This document shows positions 7,132 to 14,897 of a stretch of 18,124 nucleotides of DNA, piece after piece. The stretch covers positions 1 to 18,124 of the forward strand of contig DASTRO010000167.1 of NCBI GenBank assembly GCA_035761165.1, written 5' to 3'. The position numbers and the translations under genes were made by a program. A model generated the notes under the pieces. That model did not search any database and was not told where the DNA came from. It saw only the letters and a program-made list of their open reading frames with translations. Each line of letters begins with the position of its first letter. Position 1 is the first letter of the stretch. This stretch comes from CALCHX01 sp035761165 (GTDB taxonomy: Bacteria > Gemmatimonadota > Gemmatimonadetes > Gemmatimonadales > Gemmatimonadaceae).

Positions 7132-7557
7132 CTACGCGCACAGCGGCACGAGCGCGATGGCGAGCAGCTGCCACGCGATGGCGACGGCCGCGATCGCGTC
7201 GTTGCCGATCGTGACCGCCATGCGGAAGCGCCGTTCGGGCAGCTCGCGTTGCCGCCGGTAGCGGCGCACCGTGTGCAGCGCGACGATGGCGACCGCCGCC
7301 ACGGTCACGAGCGCGAGCACGGCGAGGAAGGTCGTCCGGGTGCGCGCCCCGGCGGTGCCGAGCCCCAACTGGCAGGACACCGCCGTCGCGATGTAGACGA
7401 CGAGGAAGTGGGCCGCCCACACGAAGTACCCGAACGCCGTGTCGAGCAGCGCCCGCACGCCCGCCGCGTTCTCGCGCGCGTCCTGGGGCTCCTCCGCGCG
7501 CGCGGCGGCGACGTCAGGCGAGGACACGCCGGGCGGCGGCACGCTAGGCGACGACAT
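7132..7557 (-). CDS. Three-helix membrane protein of unknown family, linked to the cytochrome oxidase genes
   Basis: I do not recognise a named family. The 141-residue product has a soluble N-terminal arm (about residues 1-40, rich in Pro, Ser, Ala and Glu). Three hydrophobic segments follow: FGYFVWAAHFLVVYIATAVSC (about 43-63), TFLAVLALVTVAAVAIVALH, and a last one (IAAVAIAWQLLAIALVPLC) running to the C-terminus. Between helices 2 and 3 lies a very basic loop (TVRRYRRQRELPERRFR). The first helix has His, Trp and Cys residues that could be functional. The ATG overlaps the end of the fused oxidase gene by 14 bp, so it is almost certainly co-translated with it. A role as accessory subunit or assembly factor is inference from position only. 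Confidence 0.8.
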   Translation of the reverse strand: MSSPSVPPPGVSSPDVAAARAEEPQDARENAAGVRALLDTAFGYFVWAAHFLVVYIATAVSCQLGLGTAGARTRTTFLAVLALVTVAAVAIVALHTVRRYRRQRELPERRFRMAVTIGNDAIAAVAIAWQLLAIALVPLCA

Positions 7558-10114
7558 GGGGGAACCCGGCGACGAGGGCCACCGTGAGCACCGCGGCCGG
7601 CACCGTGAACCGCCACCAGAGCAGGCAGATGCGCAGCGTGAGGCACCGCCAGGAATCGATCATTCCGAGGGCGAGGCGCGCGAGGCACCAGAGCGCCATC
7701 GCGATGCCCATGGCGAGGTGCAGGGCGATGTAGCCGAGCAGCAGCCACACCGCCGCGCCGTAGCTGTGGCCGGTCGCCGAGAGGCCGGCGCCGTCGAGCC
7801 AACGCCAGCCCATCACCAGCGCGCCGCCCGCGAACAGGGCGGACGCAACGAGGCAGAGCGCCGTCGCGAGCCGGTGATCGCGCCGGTTGCGCCGCTCGGC
7901 CAACTCGAAGAGCAGCCAGGCGCCGACGGTGGCGGCCGCGATCGCCGCGGGCTCGATGAAGCCCGGGAGTGGCGCCCAGGCGGGGGGCCAGAGGGCCGGC
8001 CGCGCCGTCCAGAGGAAGAGATAGGCGAACATGAACGACGCCACGACAGCGGCGTCCGAGATGAGGCACACCGCCATCCCCCACCAGCCGACGCTGCTGC
8101 TGCCCGCGCTGTAGAGCGGCAGGACGGTGCCCCGGCCGGCGTCGGCCGGCTCGCGCGGGAGCGCCCGGTCCATCGACCAGAGCCACGACAGGATGGCGGC
8201 GGTGGCGGCCACGCCGGCGACCACGCCGACGGCCGCGAGCCTGAGGGTCATCGCCGTGAACACGACCGCCGTGGCGAGGGCGGCGCCGAACGCAGTCCAG
8301 CCAGGTCCGGGCAGGCGGAGGATCTGCTCCGGCACGCCGCCGACGGGCGTCGAGACCAGCGTCTCGCGCTCGCGCGTGGGGGCGTCGGGCAGGTAGCCGC
8401 GTCCGGCGACGATGTCGCCCGGCAGCTCCTGCTGCTCCCACAGCGGGTAGCGCGACGTGACCGGGACGAGGCTGCGGAAGCCGTGGGGCGCGAGCCCCGA
8501 GAGCCACTCGAGCGACGGCGCGTTCCACGGATCGTGTCCCGCCTTCGCTCCCGTCCGCAGGTGCCGCACGAAGTCGTAGACGACCACAAGCACGCCCGCC
8601 GCGAAGACGAACGAGAACACCGAGCTGACGAGGTTCAGCCCGTTCCACCCGAGATCGCCGGCGTAGGTGTACACGCGCCGCGGCATCCCGCGGAGCCCCG
8701 TGAAGTGCATGGGCAGGAACGCGGCGTTGAAGCCGACGAACATGAGCCAGAAGGCCCATCGCCCGAGCCGCTCGGAGAGCATCCGGTGGGTCACGAGCGG
8801 CGACCAGTAGTACAGCGCCGCGAAGAGCGGGAAGACCATCCCGCCGATGAGCACGTAGTGGAAGTGCGCGACGACGAAGTAGCTGTCGTGCACCTGCCAG
8901 TCGTAGGGCACGGCCGCCACCATCACGCCGGTGACGCCGCCGATGACGAAGATGATGAGGAAGCCGAGGACGAACAGCAGGGGCACGCGCAGCACCGGCT
9001 TGCCGTCCCAGAGCGTCGCGAGCCAGGCGAACACCTGCACGCCCATCGGGATCGCGATCGCCGTGCTGGCCGCCGAGAAGAACGAGAGCGACAGCAGGGG
9101 CAGCCCGGTGGCGTACATGTGGTGCACCCACAGCCCGAAGCTGAGGAAGCCGACCGAGATCGCCGCCAGCGCGACCCAGGCGTAGCCGACGAGCCGCGTC
9201 CGGGTGAAGGTCGGCAGGATCATCGAGACCATGCCGGCGGCCGGCAGGAAGATGATGTAGACCTCGGGGTGGCCGAAGAGCCAGAACAGGTGCTGCCAGA
9301 GGACCGGGTCGCCGCCCCGGGTGGCGTCGTAGAAGGGCATCCCGAACGCCCGCTCCAGCTCGAGCAGGACGTCGGCGGCGATCACCATCGGCATGCCGAT
9401 CATGATCATGCCGGCGGTGACCAGCATGTACCAGGCGAAGATGGGCATCCTGCCTAACGTCATGCCGGGCGCGCGCGTCCGGAGGATGCCGACGATGAGC
9501 TCGACGGCCGCCGCCACCGCGGAGATCTCGACGAAGCCGAGTCCGAGGATCCAGAACTCGGTGTTGAGCCCGGGCGAGTACGTGGAGCTGGAGAGCGGCG
9601 GGTACATGAACCAGCCGCCGTCGGGCGCGACGCCGAAGAACAGGCTGGAGAACACGAGCACGCCGCCGAAGGCATAGCACCAGTAGCCGAACGCCGAGAG
9701 CCGCGGGAACGGCATGTCGCGCGCGCCGAGCATGTTCGGCAGCAGCAGCACGGCGACCGCCTCCACGATCGGCACGGCGCATAGGAACATCATCACCGTG
9801 CCGTGCATCGTGAAGAGCTGGTTGTACGTGCCGGCGCCGAGGAAGGTGTTGCCCGGCACCGCGAGCTGGACACGCATGAGCAGCGCGAGCACGCCGGCCC
9901 CGAGGAAGAACAGGAACCCCGTGGCGATGTAGAGCACGCCGACCACCGTGTTGTTCACCTCGGTGAGGAGCCCGAACCGCCGCGGCTTCGCCCACGCGAC
10001 GCGGAGCCGCTCGTCGCCGTCGGGGCCCTCCGACTGCCGCAGGTGCCGCGGCGCGGCGTCCGGCGCCCGCGCGGGTGGCCTCGTCGTCACGGTATCGTCG
10101 AACGGGGCGGTCAT
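7544..10114 (-). CDS. Haem-copper cytochrome c oxidase, subunits I and III fused
   Basis: An 856-residue fusion. Residues 50-520 are a 12-helix subunit I with all metal ligands: His104 and His419 (haem a), His417 (haem a3), and His282, His331 and His332 (CuB). The cross-linked Tyr286 and Glu284 lie in GHPEVY, the mark of A1-type oxidases. About 80 soluble residues (525-600) and two helices lead into a subunit III domain with VGWWGMAVCLISDAAV (676-690) and HLAMGIAMALW (799-809). It reduces oxygen to water at the cytoplasmic membrane with electrons from subunit II. By eye, several proton-channel residues differ from Paracoccus (N131 to Ser140, N199 to Glu205, K354 to Gln360), while Asp133 at the D-channel entrance is kept. 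The start overlaps the subunit II stop (ATGA), with GGAG at 10123-10126. No subunit IV or haem A synthesis gene is nearby. Confidence 0.95.
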   Translation of the reverse strand: MTAPFDDTVTTRPPARAPDAAPRHLRQSEGPDGDERLRVAWAKPRRFGLLTEVNNTVVGVLYIATGFLFFLGAGVLALLMRVQLAVPGNTFLGAGTYNQLFTMHGTVMMFLCAVPIVEAVAVLLLPNMLGARDMPFPRLSAFGYWCYAFGGVLVFSSLFFGVAPDGGWFMYPPLSSSTYSPGLNTEFWILGLGFVEISAVAAAVELIVGILRTRAPGMTLGRMPIFAWYMLVTAGMIMIGMPMVIAADVLLELERAFGMPFYDATRGGDPVLWQHLFWLFGHPEVYIIFLPAAGMVSMILPTFTRTRLVGYAWVALAAISVGFLSFGLWVHHMYATGLPLLSLSFFSAASTAIAIPMGVQVFAWLATLWDGKPVLRVPLLFVLGFLIIFVIGGVTGVMVAAVPYDWQVHDSYFVVAHFHYVLIGGMVFPLFAALYYWSPLVTHRMLSERLGRWAFWLMFVGFNAAFLPMHFTGLRGMPRRVYTYAGDLGWNGLNLVSSVFSFVFAAGVLVVVYDFVRHLRTGAKAGHDPWNAPSLEWLSGLAPHGFRSLVPVTSRYPLWEQQELPGDIVAGRGYLPDAPTRERETLVSTPVGGVPEQILRLPGPGWTAFGAALATAVVFTAMTLRLAAVGVVAGVAATAAILSWLWSMDRALPREPADAGRGTVLPLYSAGSSSVGWWGMAVCLISDAAVVASFMFAYLFLWTARPALWPPAWAPLPGFIEPAAIAAATVGAWLLFELAERRNRRDHRLATALCLVASALFAGGALVMGWRWLDGAGLSATGHSYGAAVWLLLGYIALHLAMGIAMALWCLARLALGMIDSWRCLTLRICLLWWRFTVPAAVLTVALVAGFPHVVA

Positions 10115-11091
10115 CTCAACGACTCCAGATAGGCCGCGAGCGCGCGCAGCTGCGGTCCCGCGAGCTGGTCGTAGGACGGCATGGCGTTGCCTGGCTTGAG
10201 GTGCTGCGCGCTGGCGATCCAGCCGGCGATGTTGCCGACGTCGCCCGGGAGGGTGCCGGCGCCGATGCTCCGCCGCGCGCCGACCTGCGTGAGATCAGGC
10301 CCGCGCCGCCCCTCGGTGAGGCCGCGCACGGCGTGGCAGGCGCCGCAGCCGAGATCGACGAACAGCTCCCGCCCCGCGCGCAGCTGCGGCGTCGCCGGCT
10401 CGCGGACGGGCCGCGCCAGCCGCGCGAGCCAGGCATCGAACTCCGCCCGCGGCATGACGATCACGTCGAACGCCATGTGCGCGTGCTGCCGGCCGCAGTA
10501 CTCGGCGCACTGGCCACGGTAGATGCCCGGGCGGTCCCCCTGGATCACCATGCGGTTCACGCGGCCGGGGATCATGTCGGTCTTGCCGGCGAGGCTCGGG
10601 ACCCAGAAGCTGTGGATGACGTCGTTCGCGCGGAGGAAGAGCTCGACGGGCTCGCCGGCCGGCAGGCGCAGCTCGTTCGCCGAGATGGCCGACGGCGCGC
10701 CGTCCGTTCGGCGGTACGACATCTCCCACCAGTAGAGCGAGCCGGTGACGTCCACCGAGAGCCGGCCGGGCGCCGTGGCGGCGCGCGTCCCATGGCCGAC
10801 AGTCATCACGTACGGCACGAGCGCCGTCAGCGTGAGGAACGGCAGCGCGACGCCGCCGCCCCACAGGAAGAGCCTGCGATTCACCGGCCGCTCGCGCGGG
10901 CGCAGGAAGGGCATGACCGCCAGCACGGTCACGAGCAGCACGACGAGCGTCGCCCCCACGTACATCCAGACCCCGAGCCGGTGGATGGAGGCGGCGGCCG
11001 GGCCCGCGGGGTCCAGCGCCGACTGCCGCCCGGCGCAGCCCGCGAGCAGGACGACCGACCAGGACGTGAAGCGCCTGCGGCCTCGCGTCAT
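10111..11091 (-). CDS. Cytochrome c oxidase subunit II with fused cytochrome c domain (caa3-type)
   Basis: A 326-residue protein starting at ATG 11091, one base after the stop of the upstream cytochrome gene; GGAG at 11099-11102 supports this start. The N-terminus has a lipobox (LAGC, Cys19), so the mature protein is probably a lipoprotein. Two membrane helices follow (about 40-62 and 75-97). The CuA domain has YWWEMSY (aromatic electron-entry region), His160 in DVIHSFWVP, and the cluster Cys195, Glu197, Cys199, His203 and Met206 in CAEYCGRQHAHM. The C-terminal class I cytochrome c domain has CGACH (249-253) and the likely Met304 ligand in GNAMPSY. Electrons enter through haem c, pass to CuA and then to subunit I. 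Its stop overlaps the I+III fusion start. The family call is secure. Confidence 0.95.
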   Translation of the reverse strand: MTRGRRRFTSWSVVLLAGCAGRQSALDPAGPAAASIHRLGVWMYVGATLVVLLVTVLAVMPFLRPRERPVNRRLFLWGGGVALPFLTLTALVPYVMTVGHGTRAATAPGRLSVDVTGSLYWWEMSYRRTDGAPSAISANELRLPAGEPVELFLRANDVIHSFWVPSLAGKTDMIPGRVNRMVIQGDRPGIYRGQCAEYCGRQHAHMAFDVIVMPRAEFDAWLARLARPVREPATPQLRAGRELFVDLGCGACHAVRGLTEGRRGPDLTQVGARRSIGAGTLPGDVGNIAGWIASAQHLKPGNAMPSYDQLAGPQLRALAAYLESLR

Positions 11092-11092
11092 C

Positions 11093-12244
11093 CTACCGCT
11101 CCAGCGTGTACAGATACGCCGCGATGTGAAGCGCCTCCTCACGGCTCAGACCCGTGTCGGGCATCCCGGTGCTCGGCACGAGCGCGGGCGGATCCAGCAG
11201 AAAGGCGGCGAGCACGTCGCGCCGGTTCGGCAGCTGCCCGGCGATGAAGCCACGTTCCGCCATGCGGCCCAGCGGCGGGCCGACCACGCCGTTCGCCCCG
11301 CGGATGCCGGGAATGCTGTGGCACGCCACGCAGCCGTAGCGACCGCTGGCGACGATGGCCCGTCCTCGCGCCGGGTCTCCGACCGTTGGCGGCCTGGATG
11401 GCGCGGCGACCACACTCGGCTCGCCTGCCTCGACGGGCGCCGGGCCCCCCTCCGGCGGCACTCGCGTCTCCGGCCCGCTGGCGCCTCTGCCGTGGGTGGC
11501 GCCGCCGCTGGTGGCCCCCTGCTCCGCGCCCGCGATCGCCGCCCCGGCCGACTGGGATGCCATCGGCGCCGGGCCGCCGGACAAGCGCGGCCGCACCAGC
11601 CGCACCAGGCCGGACGGCGGCGGCGCCGGCGGCTTCAGCCCGGCGTAATGGGCCGTCACCGCGGCGATGTCCTCGGCGCTCAGCGCCCGGGCCACGGTGA
11701 GCATCTGGCCGCCGCCGTCGTTGCGGCGGGCGCCGCTCTTCCAGGCGTCGATGGCGCTGGCCAGGTATCGGGCGTCGAGCCCGGCCAGGTAGGGAATCGC
11801 CGGCGGCTGGCCGCCGCCGTCCGGCCCGTGGCAGTTGGCGCAGCCCTGCACCTGGCGCCGGGCATCGCCCATGGCGGCCAGAACCCGCCCCCGCTCCGGG
11901 CCCCGGGGGGCGGGCGTGGCGGGCGCTTCCTGCCGGGAGAAGAAGGTGGCGAGGGTGGTGATGTCCTGCTCGGAGAGCGCCCGTGCCATGGACTCCATGA
12001 CCGGGTGGCGCCGCCGGCCGCTGGCGTAGTCGCGCAGCTGCTTGGCCAGGTAGTACTCAGGCTGGGCGGCGATGCGCGGGAAGCCGGCGGCGGGGTTCCC
12101 CTGCCCGCGGCCGCGGTGGCAGGCGACGCACTGCTGCGCGACCGGCGGCACCTCCGTCGGGGGCGAGCCCGAGGGCGGGGCCGGCTGGGCCGCGGCCGCG
12201 GTGGCGAGCAGGACCGACAGGCCGGCCGCCACCGCGGCTCTCAT
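11093..12244 (-). CDS. Three-haem cytochrome c, electron carrier of the adjacent dehydrogenase
   Basis: A 383-residue exported protein. The signal peptide occupies about residues 1-20 (AAVAAGLSVLLATAAAAQ). Three haem-binding CxxCH motifs are visible: CVACH (39-43), CANCH (135-139) and CVACH (305-309). The first two domains look like the tandem halves of cytochrome c4/c553: each has a YYLAKQL/YLASAI helix followed by an axial Met (Met83 or Met86, Met181). The third is a class I domain with candidate Met361 in STGMPDTG. Between domains 2 and 3 lies a roughly 85-residue Ala/Gly/Pro linker without predicted structure. I see no C-terminal membrane anchor. ATG 12244 overlaps the dehydrogenase stop (ATGA), and the gene ends 1 bp before oxidase subunit II. 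It probably carries electrons between those two enzymes in the periplasm. Confidence 0.92.
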   Translation of the reverse strand: MRAAVAAGLSVLLATAAAAQPAPPSGSPPTEVPPVAQQCVACHRGRGQGNPAAGFPRIAAQPEYYLAKQLRDYASGRRRHPVMESMARALSEQDITTLATFFSRQEAPATPAPRGPERGRVLAAMGDARRQVQGCANCHGPDGGGQPPAIPYLAGLDARYLASAIDAWKSGARRNDGGGQMLTVARALSAEDIAAVTAHYAGLKPPAPPPSGLVRLVRPRLSGGPAPMASQSAGAAIAGAEQGATSGGATHGRGASGPETRVPPEGGPAPVEAGEPSVVAAPSRPPTVGDPARGRAIVASGRYGCVACHSIPGIRGANGVVGPPLGRMAERGFIAGQLPNRRDVLAAFLLDPPALVPSTGMPDTGLSREEALHIAAYLYTLER

Positions 12245-14016
12245 GCGCTCACCAGCGGGCCGGGCGCCTTCAGGTAGCGCGTGACGATGGCGTCGGCCGC
12301 CCAGTAGGTCAGCGCCCCGAGAGTGCCGGTGGGGTTGTAGGAGGCGTTCTGCGGATAGGCGCAGGCGCCGATGACGAACAGATTGGGCACGTCCCAGCTC
12401 TGCAGGTAGCGGTTCACCACGCTCGTGGCGGGGTCGGTGCCCATGATGGCGCCGCCGGTGTTGTGAGTGGTCTGGTACTCGGTGACGTCGTAGGGCCGCG
12501 TGCGCGGCGAGCCGGCCACCAGCTGCCCGCCCATGATGCGCGCGATCTCCACGGTCTTCTCGGTGCAGAAGGCGGACATCCTGAGATCGTTCTCGGGGAA
12601 GTCGAAGGTCATCCGCAGCAGCGGCAGCCCCCAGGCGTCCTTGTAGGTCGGGTCCAGGTCGAGGTAGTTGTAGCGGGTGGCCACCGAGCTGCCGTGGACG
12701 TTGACGGTGGAGGTGTGGTTGTAGTGGCGCGCCACCGCCCGCTTCCACTTGCTCCCCCAGGACGGAGTGCCGGGCGGCGTGGGGTGAAAGCCGATGGGCC
12801 GGCCGTTCGTCATGATCTCGCCGATGTAGGCCCCGCCCACGAAGCCCAGCGGACCGTGGTCGAAGTTGTCTCCGGCGAAGTCGGCGATCATGGTGCCGTT
12901 GGCCCCGGAGCGCATGAAGGGGTTGATGTTGACGCTCTCGTCGTAGAACACCTGCGGGTAGCTCATGGTCTGGTAGGCGTAGTTGCGTCCCACCACACCC
13001 TTGCCGGTCCGCGGGTCGTAGGGCTCGCCGATGCCCGAGAGCAGGAGCAGGCGAACATTGTTGTAGGAGTAGGCGCCGAGGATGACCAGCGTCGCCGGCT
13101 GCTCGACCTCCACTCCGCGCGGATCGATGTAGGTCACCCCCGTGGCGCGCCGGCGAGTGTCGTCCAGGTTGATGCGCAGCACCTGGCAGCCGGTGCGAAG
13201 CTCGAAGTTGGGGTCCGCGAGCAGCCGCGGCAGCAGCACGGTCTGCGGCGACGACTTGGCGAAGTGCTCGCAGCCGAAGCGCTCGCAGAAGCCGCAGAAG
13301 ACGCAGCTGTTCAGGCGCATCCCCTCGGGGTTGGTGTACGGCTGGCTGAGGTTGGCCGAGGGCTGCGGGTACGGGTGGTAGCCGAGCTCCAGGGCGGCCC
13401 TGCGAAAGAGGGCCGAGCCGTAGGGCTCCTTCTGCGGCGGCGTGGGGTAGTCCCGCGAGCGCGGGTCCTCGAAGACGTTGCCGCCGGGAATCTTGCGCCC
13501 CTGTATGTTGCCGGCTTTGCCGCTCACCCCGAGCAGGTACTCGAAGCGGTCGAAGTAGGGCTCCAGCTCGGCGGCGGTGACGCCCCAGTCTTGGATGGCC
13601 AGCTCCGGTGCCAGGAAGTCCTTGCCGTAGCGCTCGATGGTGTGGCTGCGCATCCGGAAGTCGTGGTCCTGGAAGCGGAACATCTGCCCGTTCCAGTGCA
13701 CCAGGGCCCCACCCAGTCCGGTGCCGGGGAGGAAGCTGGCCCAGCGGCGGACGGGCAGCGCCGTGTCCCTGGGCGAATGGCGGAAGGTGACGGTCTCCCG
13801 GCTGGCGTCCTGCATCAGCGCCAGGCGCACGGCGTAGCGCAGCTCGTCGTGCATCGCGGGTCCCTGGAAGTCCGGCACCGTGTTCCGCGGCTCGCCCCGC
13901 TCCAGTCCCACCACCCTGAGGCCCGCCTTCGTGAGCTCGCGGCCCAGCACCGTGCCCACCAGCCCGACGCCGATCAGCACGGCATCCACCTCGTCGCGGC
14001 GATTGGACATGCTCAA
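12241..14016 (-). CDS. GMC-family flavoprotein dehydrogenase large subunit (gluconate 2-dehydrogenase / FAD-GDH type)
   Basis: A 591-residue enzyme. The N-terminal FAD-binding fold shows IGVGLVGTVLGRELTKAG ending in LERGE (15-42). The second FAD region is LPGTGLGGALVHWNGQMFRF (96-115). The catalytic end of GMC enzymes is present with His518 in THNTGG and Asn561 in YNPTGTLG. A cysteine group at 238, 241, 244 and 249 (CVFCGFCERFGC) is where FAD-dependent glucose and gluconate dehydrogenases hold an iron-sulfur cluster. It oxidises a sugar, sugar acid or polyol; the substrate is not readable from sequence. It has no signal peptide of its own and is probably co-exported with the Tat-signal small subunit encoded just upstream (overlap 4 bp). 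Electrons leave to the cytochrome encoded next. Confidence 0.93.
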   Translation of the reverse strand: MSMSNRRDEVDAVLIGVGLVGTVLGRELTKAGLRVVGLERGEPRNTVPDFQGPAMHDELRYAVRLALMQDASRETVTFRHSPRDTALPVRRWASFLPGTGLGGALVHWNGQMFRFQDHDFRMRSHTIERYGKDFLAPELAIQDWGVTAAELEPYFDRFEYLLGVSGKAGNIQGRKIPGGNVFEDPRSRDYPTPPQKEPYGSALFRRAALELGYHPYPQPSANLSQPYTNPEGMRLNSCVFCGFCERFGCEHFAKSSPQTVLLPRLLADPNFELRTGCQVLRINLDDTRRRATGVTYIDPRGVEVEQPATLVILGAYSYNNVRLLLLSGIGEPYDPRTGKGVVGRNYAYQTMSYPQVFYDESVNINPFMRSGANGTMIADFAGDNFDHGPLGFVGGAYIGEIMTNGRPIGFHPTPPGTPSWGSKWKRAVARHYNHTSTVNVHGSSVATRYNYLDLDPTYKDAWGLPLLRMTFDFPENDLRMSAFCTEKTVEIARIMGGQLVAGSPRTRPYDVTEYQTTHNTGGAIMGTDPATSVVNRYLQSWDVPNLFVIGACAYPQNASYNPTGTLGALTYWAADAIVTRYLKAPGPLVSA

Positions 14017-14702
14017 CCCACCTCGCCGGCGCCCTGGCCCAGGCTCACCGGCGGGCGGCGGAAGGCGACCCCGTGCTGGTCCACGAACTCGTAGTAGTTG
14101 GCGTAGGCGCCGGGGAAGCCGACCAGCTTCCAGCCCACCATGTCCCGGTTGCCCCCGTACACCGGGTCGGAGAAGAAGCCCTCGACGGTCAGCTCCAGCA
14201 GCGACGCGAAGAACTCCTCCGAGGGCACGCCGCCCAGGTCCCGGCCACCCTTCTCCAGCGCCTGCAGGTAGGCATCCTGGTCCGCCGTCGGGAGGGCGCC
14301 GAAACTATCCGGCGCGGTCCTGGCCAGCTCCTCGTGGATCGCCCGCAGCGCCTTGCGGAACAGCTCGGCCGGCGTGAAGGGCAGCTGATAGCCCTGTCCC
14401 GGCTGCCCGGCCCGCCAGGGGCCTGCCCGATAGAGCCCGGCGCCGGCGCCCCAGGCGCCCGCGAGCTGACGATCGATGAAGACCGGCACGTCGGCCTCGA
14501 GCGCCCCGGGCCCCAGCTCGTCGGCCGGGATCAGCCGCGCCACGGCCGGCTCGATGAAGGCCGCCTCGTCCGCGCTGAAGAACGAGTAGCTCGCGCGTCT
14601 GCCCTCGACCTGCCTCGTCAGGCGATCGCACCCGGGCACGGTGAGCGCGACCGCGACGGCACCGGCGCCCTGGAGGAATGCGCGTCGAGAAACGTTCGCC
14701 AT
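14013..14702 (-). CDS. Gluconate 2-dehydrogenase subunit 3 family protein with Tat signal
   Basis: A 229-residue small subunit of a GMC dehydrogenase complex. The N-terminus has a twin-arginine signal (SRRAFLQGAG, residues 5-14), then a hydrophobic stretch ending in TVPGC; Cys25 might also be lipid-modified, but the Pro makes that uncertain. Family landmarks are FFSADEAAFIEPAVARLIPA (41-60), VPVFIDRQLAG, and the C-terminal GGNRDMVGWKLVGFPG. In this family the small subunit carries the Tat signal and brings the folded flavoprotein across the membrane with it. GGAGAG at 14708-14713 precedes the ATG. It is the first gene of the ten-gene minus-strand run, so the promoter should lie in the divergent gap. 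Confidence 0.92.
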   Translation of the reverse strand: MANVSRRAFLQGAGAVAVALTVPGCDRLTRQVEGRRASYSFFSADEAAFIEPAVARLIPADELGPGALEADVPVFIDRQLAGAWGAGAGLYRAGPWRAGQPGQGYQLPFTPAELFRKALRAIHEELARTAPDSFGALPTADQDAYLQALEKGGRDLGGVPSEEFFASLLELTVEGFFSDPVYGGNRDMVGWKLVGFPGAYANYYEFVDQHGVAFRRPPVSLGQGAGEVG

Positions 14703-14707
14703 CTCAG

Positions 14708-14713
14708 CTCTCC
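14708..14713 (-). promoter_or_regulatory. Ribosome binding site of the dehydrogenase small subunit
   Basis: On the minus strand the site reads GGAGAG, five bases before the ATG at 14702. It confirms the Tat-signal start. Confidence 0.6.
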
Positions 14714-14891
14714 GACCGGTACGGCGGCGCTGCTACACCGCAATTTCCGGCGCAGGCCCGTCATCGCGCGCGTAACGCGCATCGCGCTCACCGCCGCGCG
14801 CACCGGCGAACCATCGGTCGCCCGGGAGCGGGGAACTCTCCTTGCGGCTCGCCGTCGCCCCGCGAGCGGAGAGCTCGATCCCCGTCCTCAT

Positions 14892-14897
14892 GGAAGG
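14892..14897 (+). promoter_or_regulatory. Ribosome binding site of the beta-barrel protein gene
   Basis: GGAAGG lies five bases upstream of ATG 14903. It selects this start over in-frame upstream codons, which would put some 75 non-signal residues before the signal peptide. Confidence 0.6.

Noticed and set aside
7439..9457. Long open frame opposite the oxidase I+III fusion (672 codons, plus strand)
   Set aside because: Composition is that of a codon-shadow (Arg, Glu, His, Gly-rich, no hydrophobic core); the oxidase frame is unambiguous.
12463..14094. Long open frame opposite the GMC flavoprotein (543 codons, plus strand)
   Set aside because: Val/Gly/Ala/His-rich shadow without domain; the flavoprotein has FAD and catalytic motifs.
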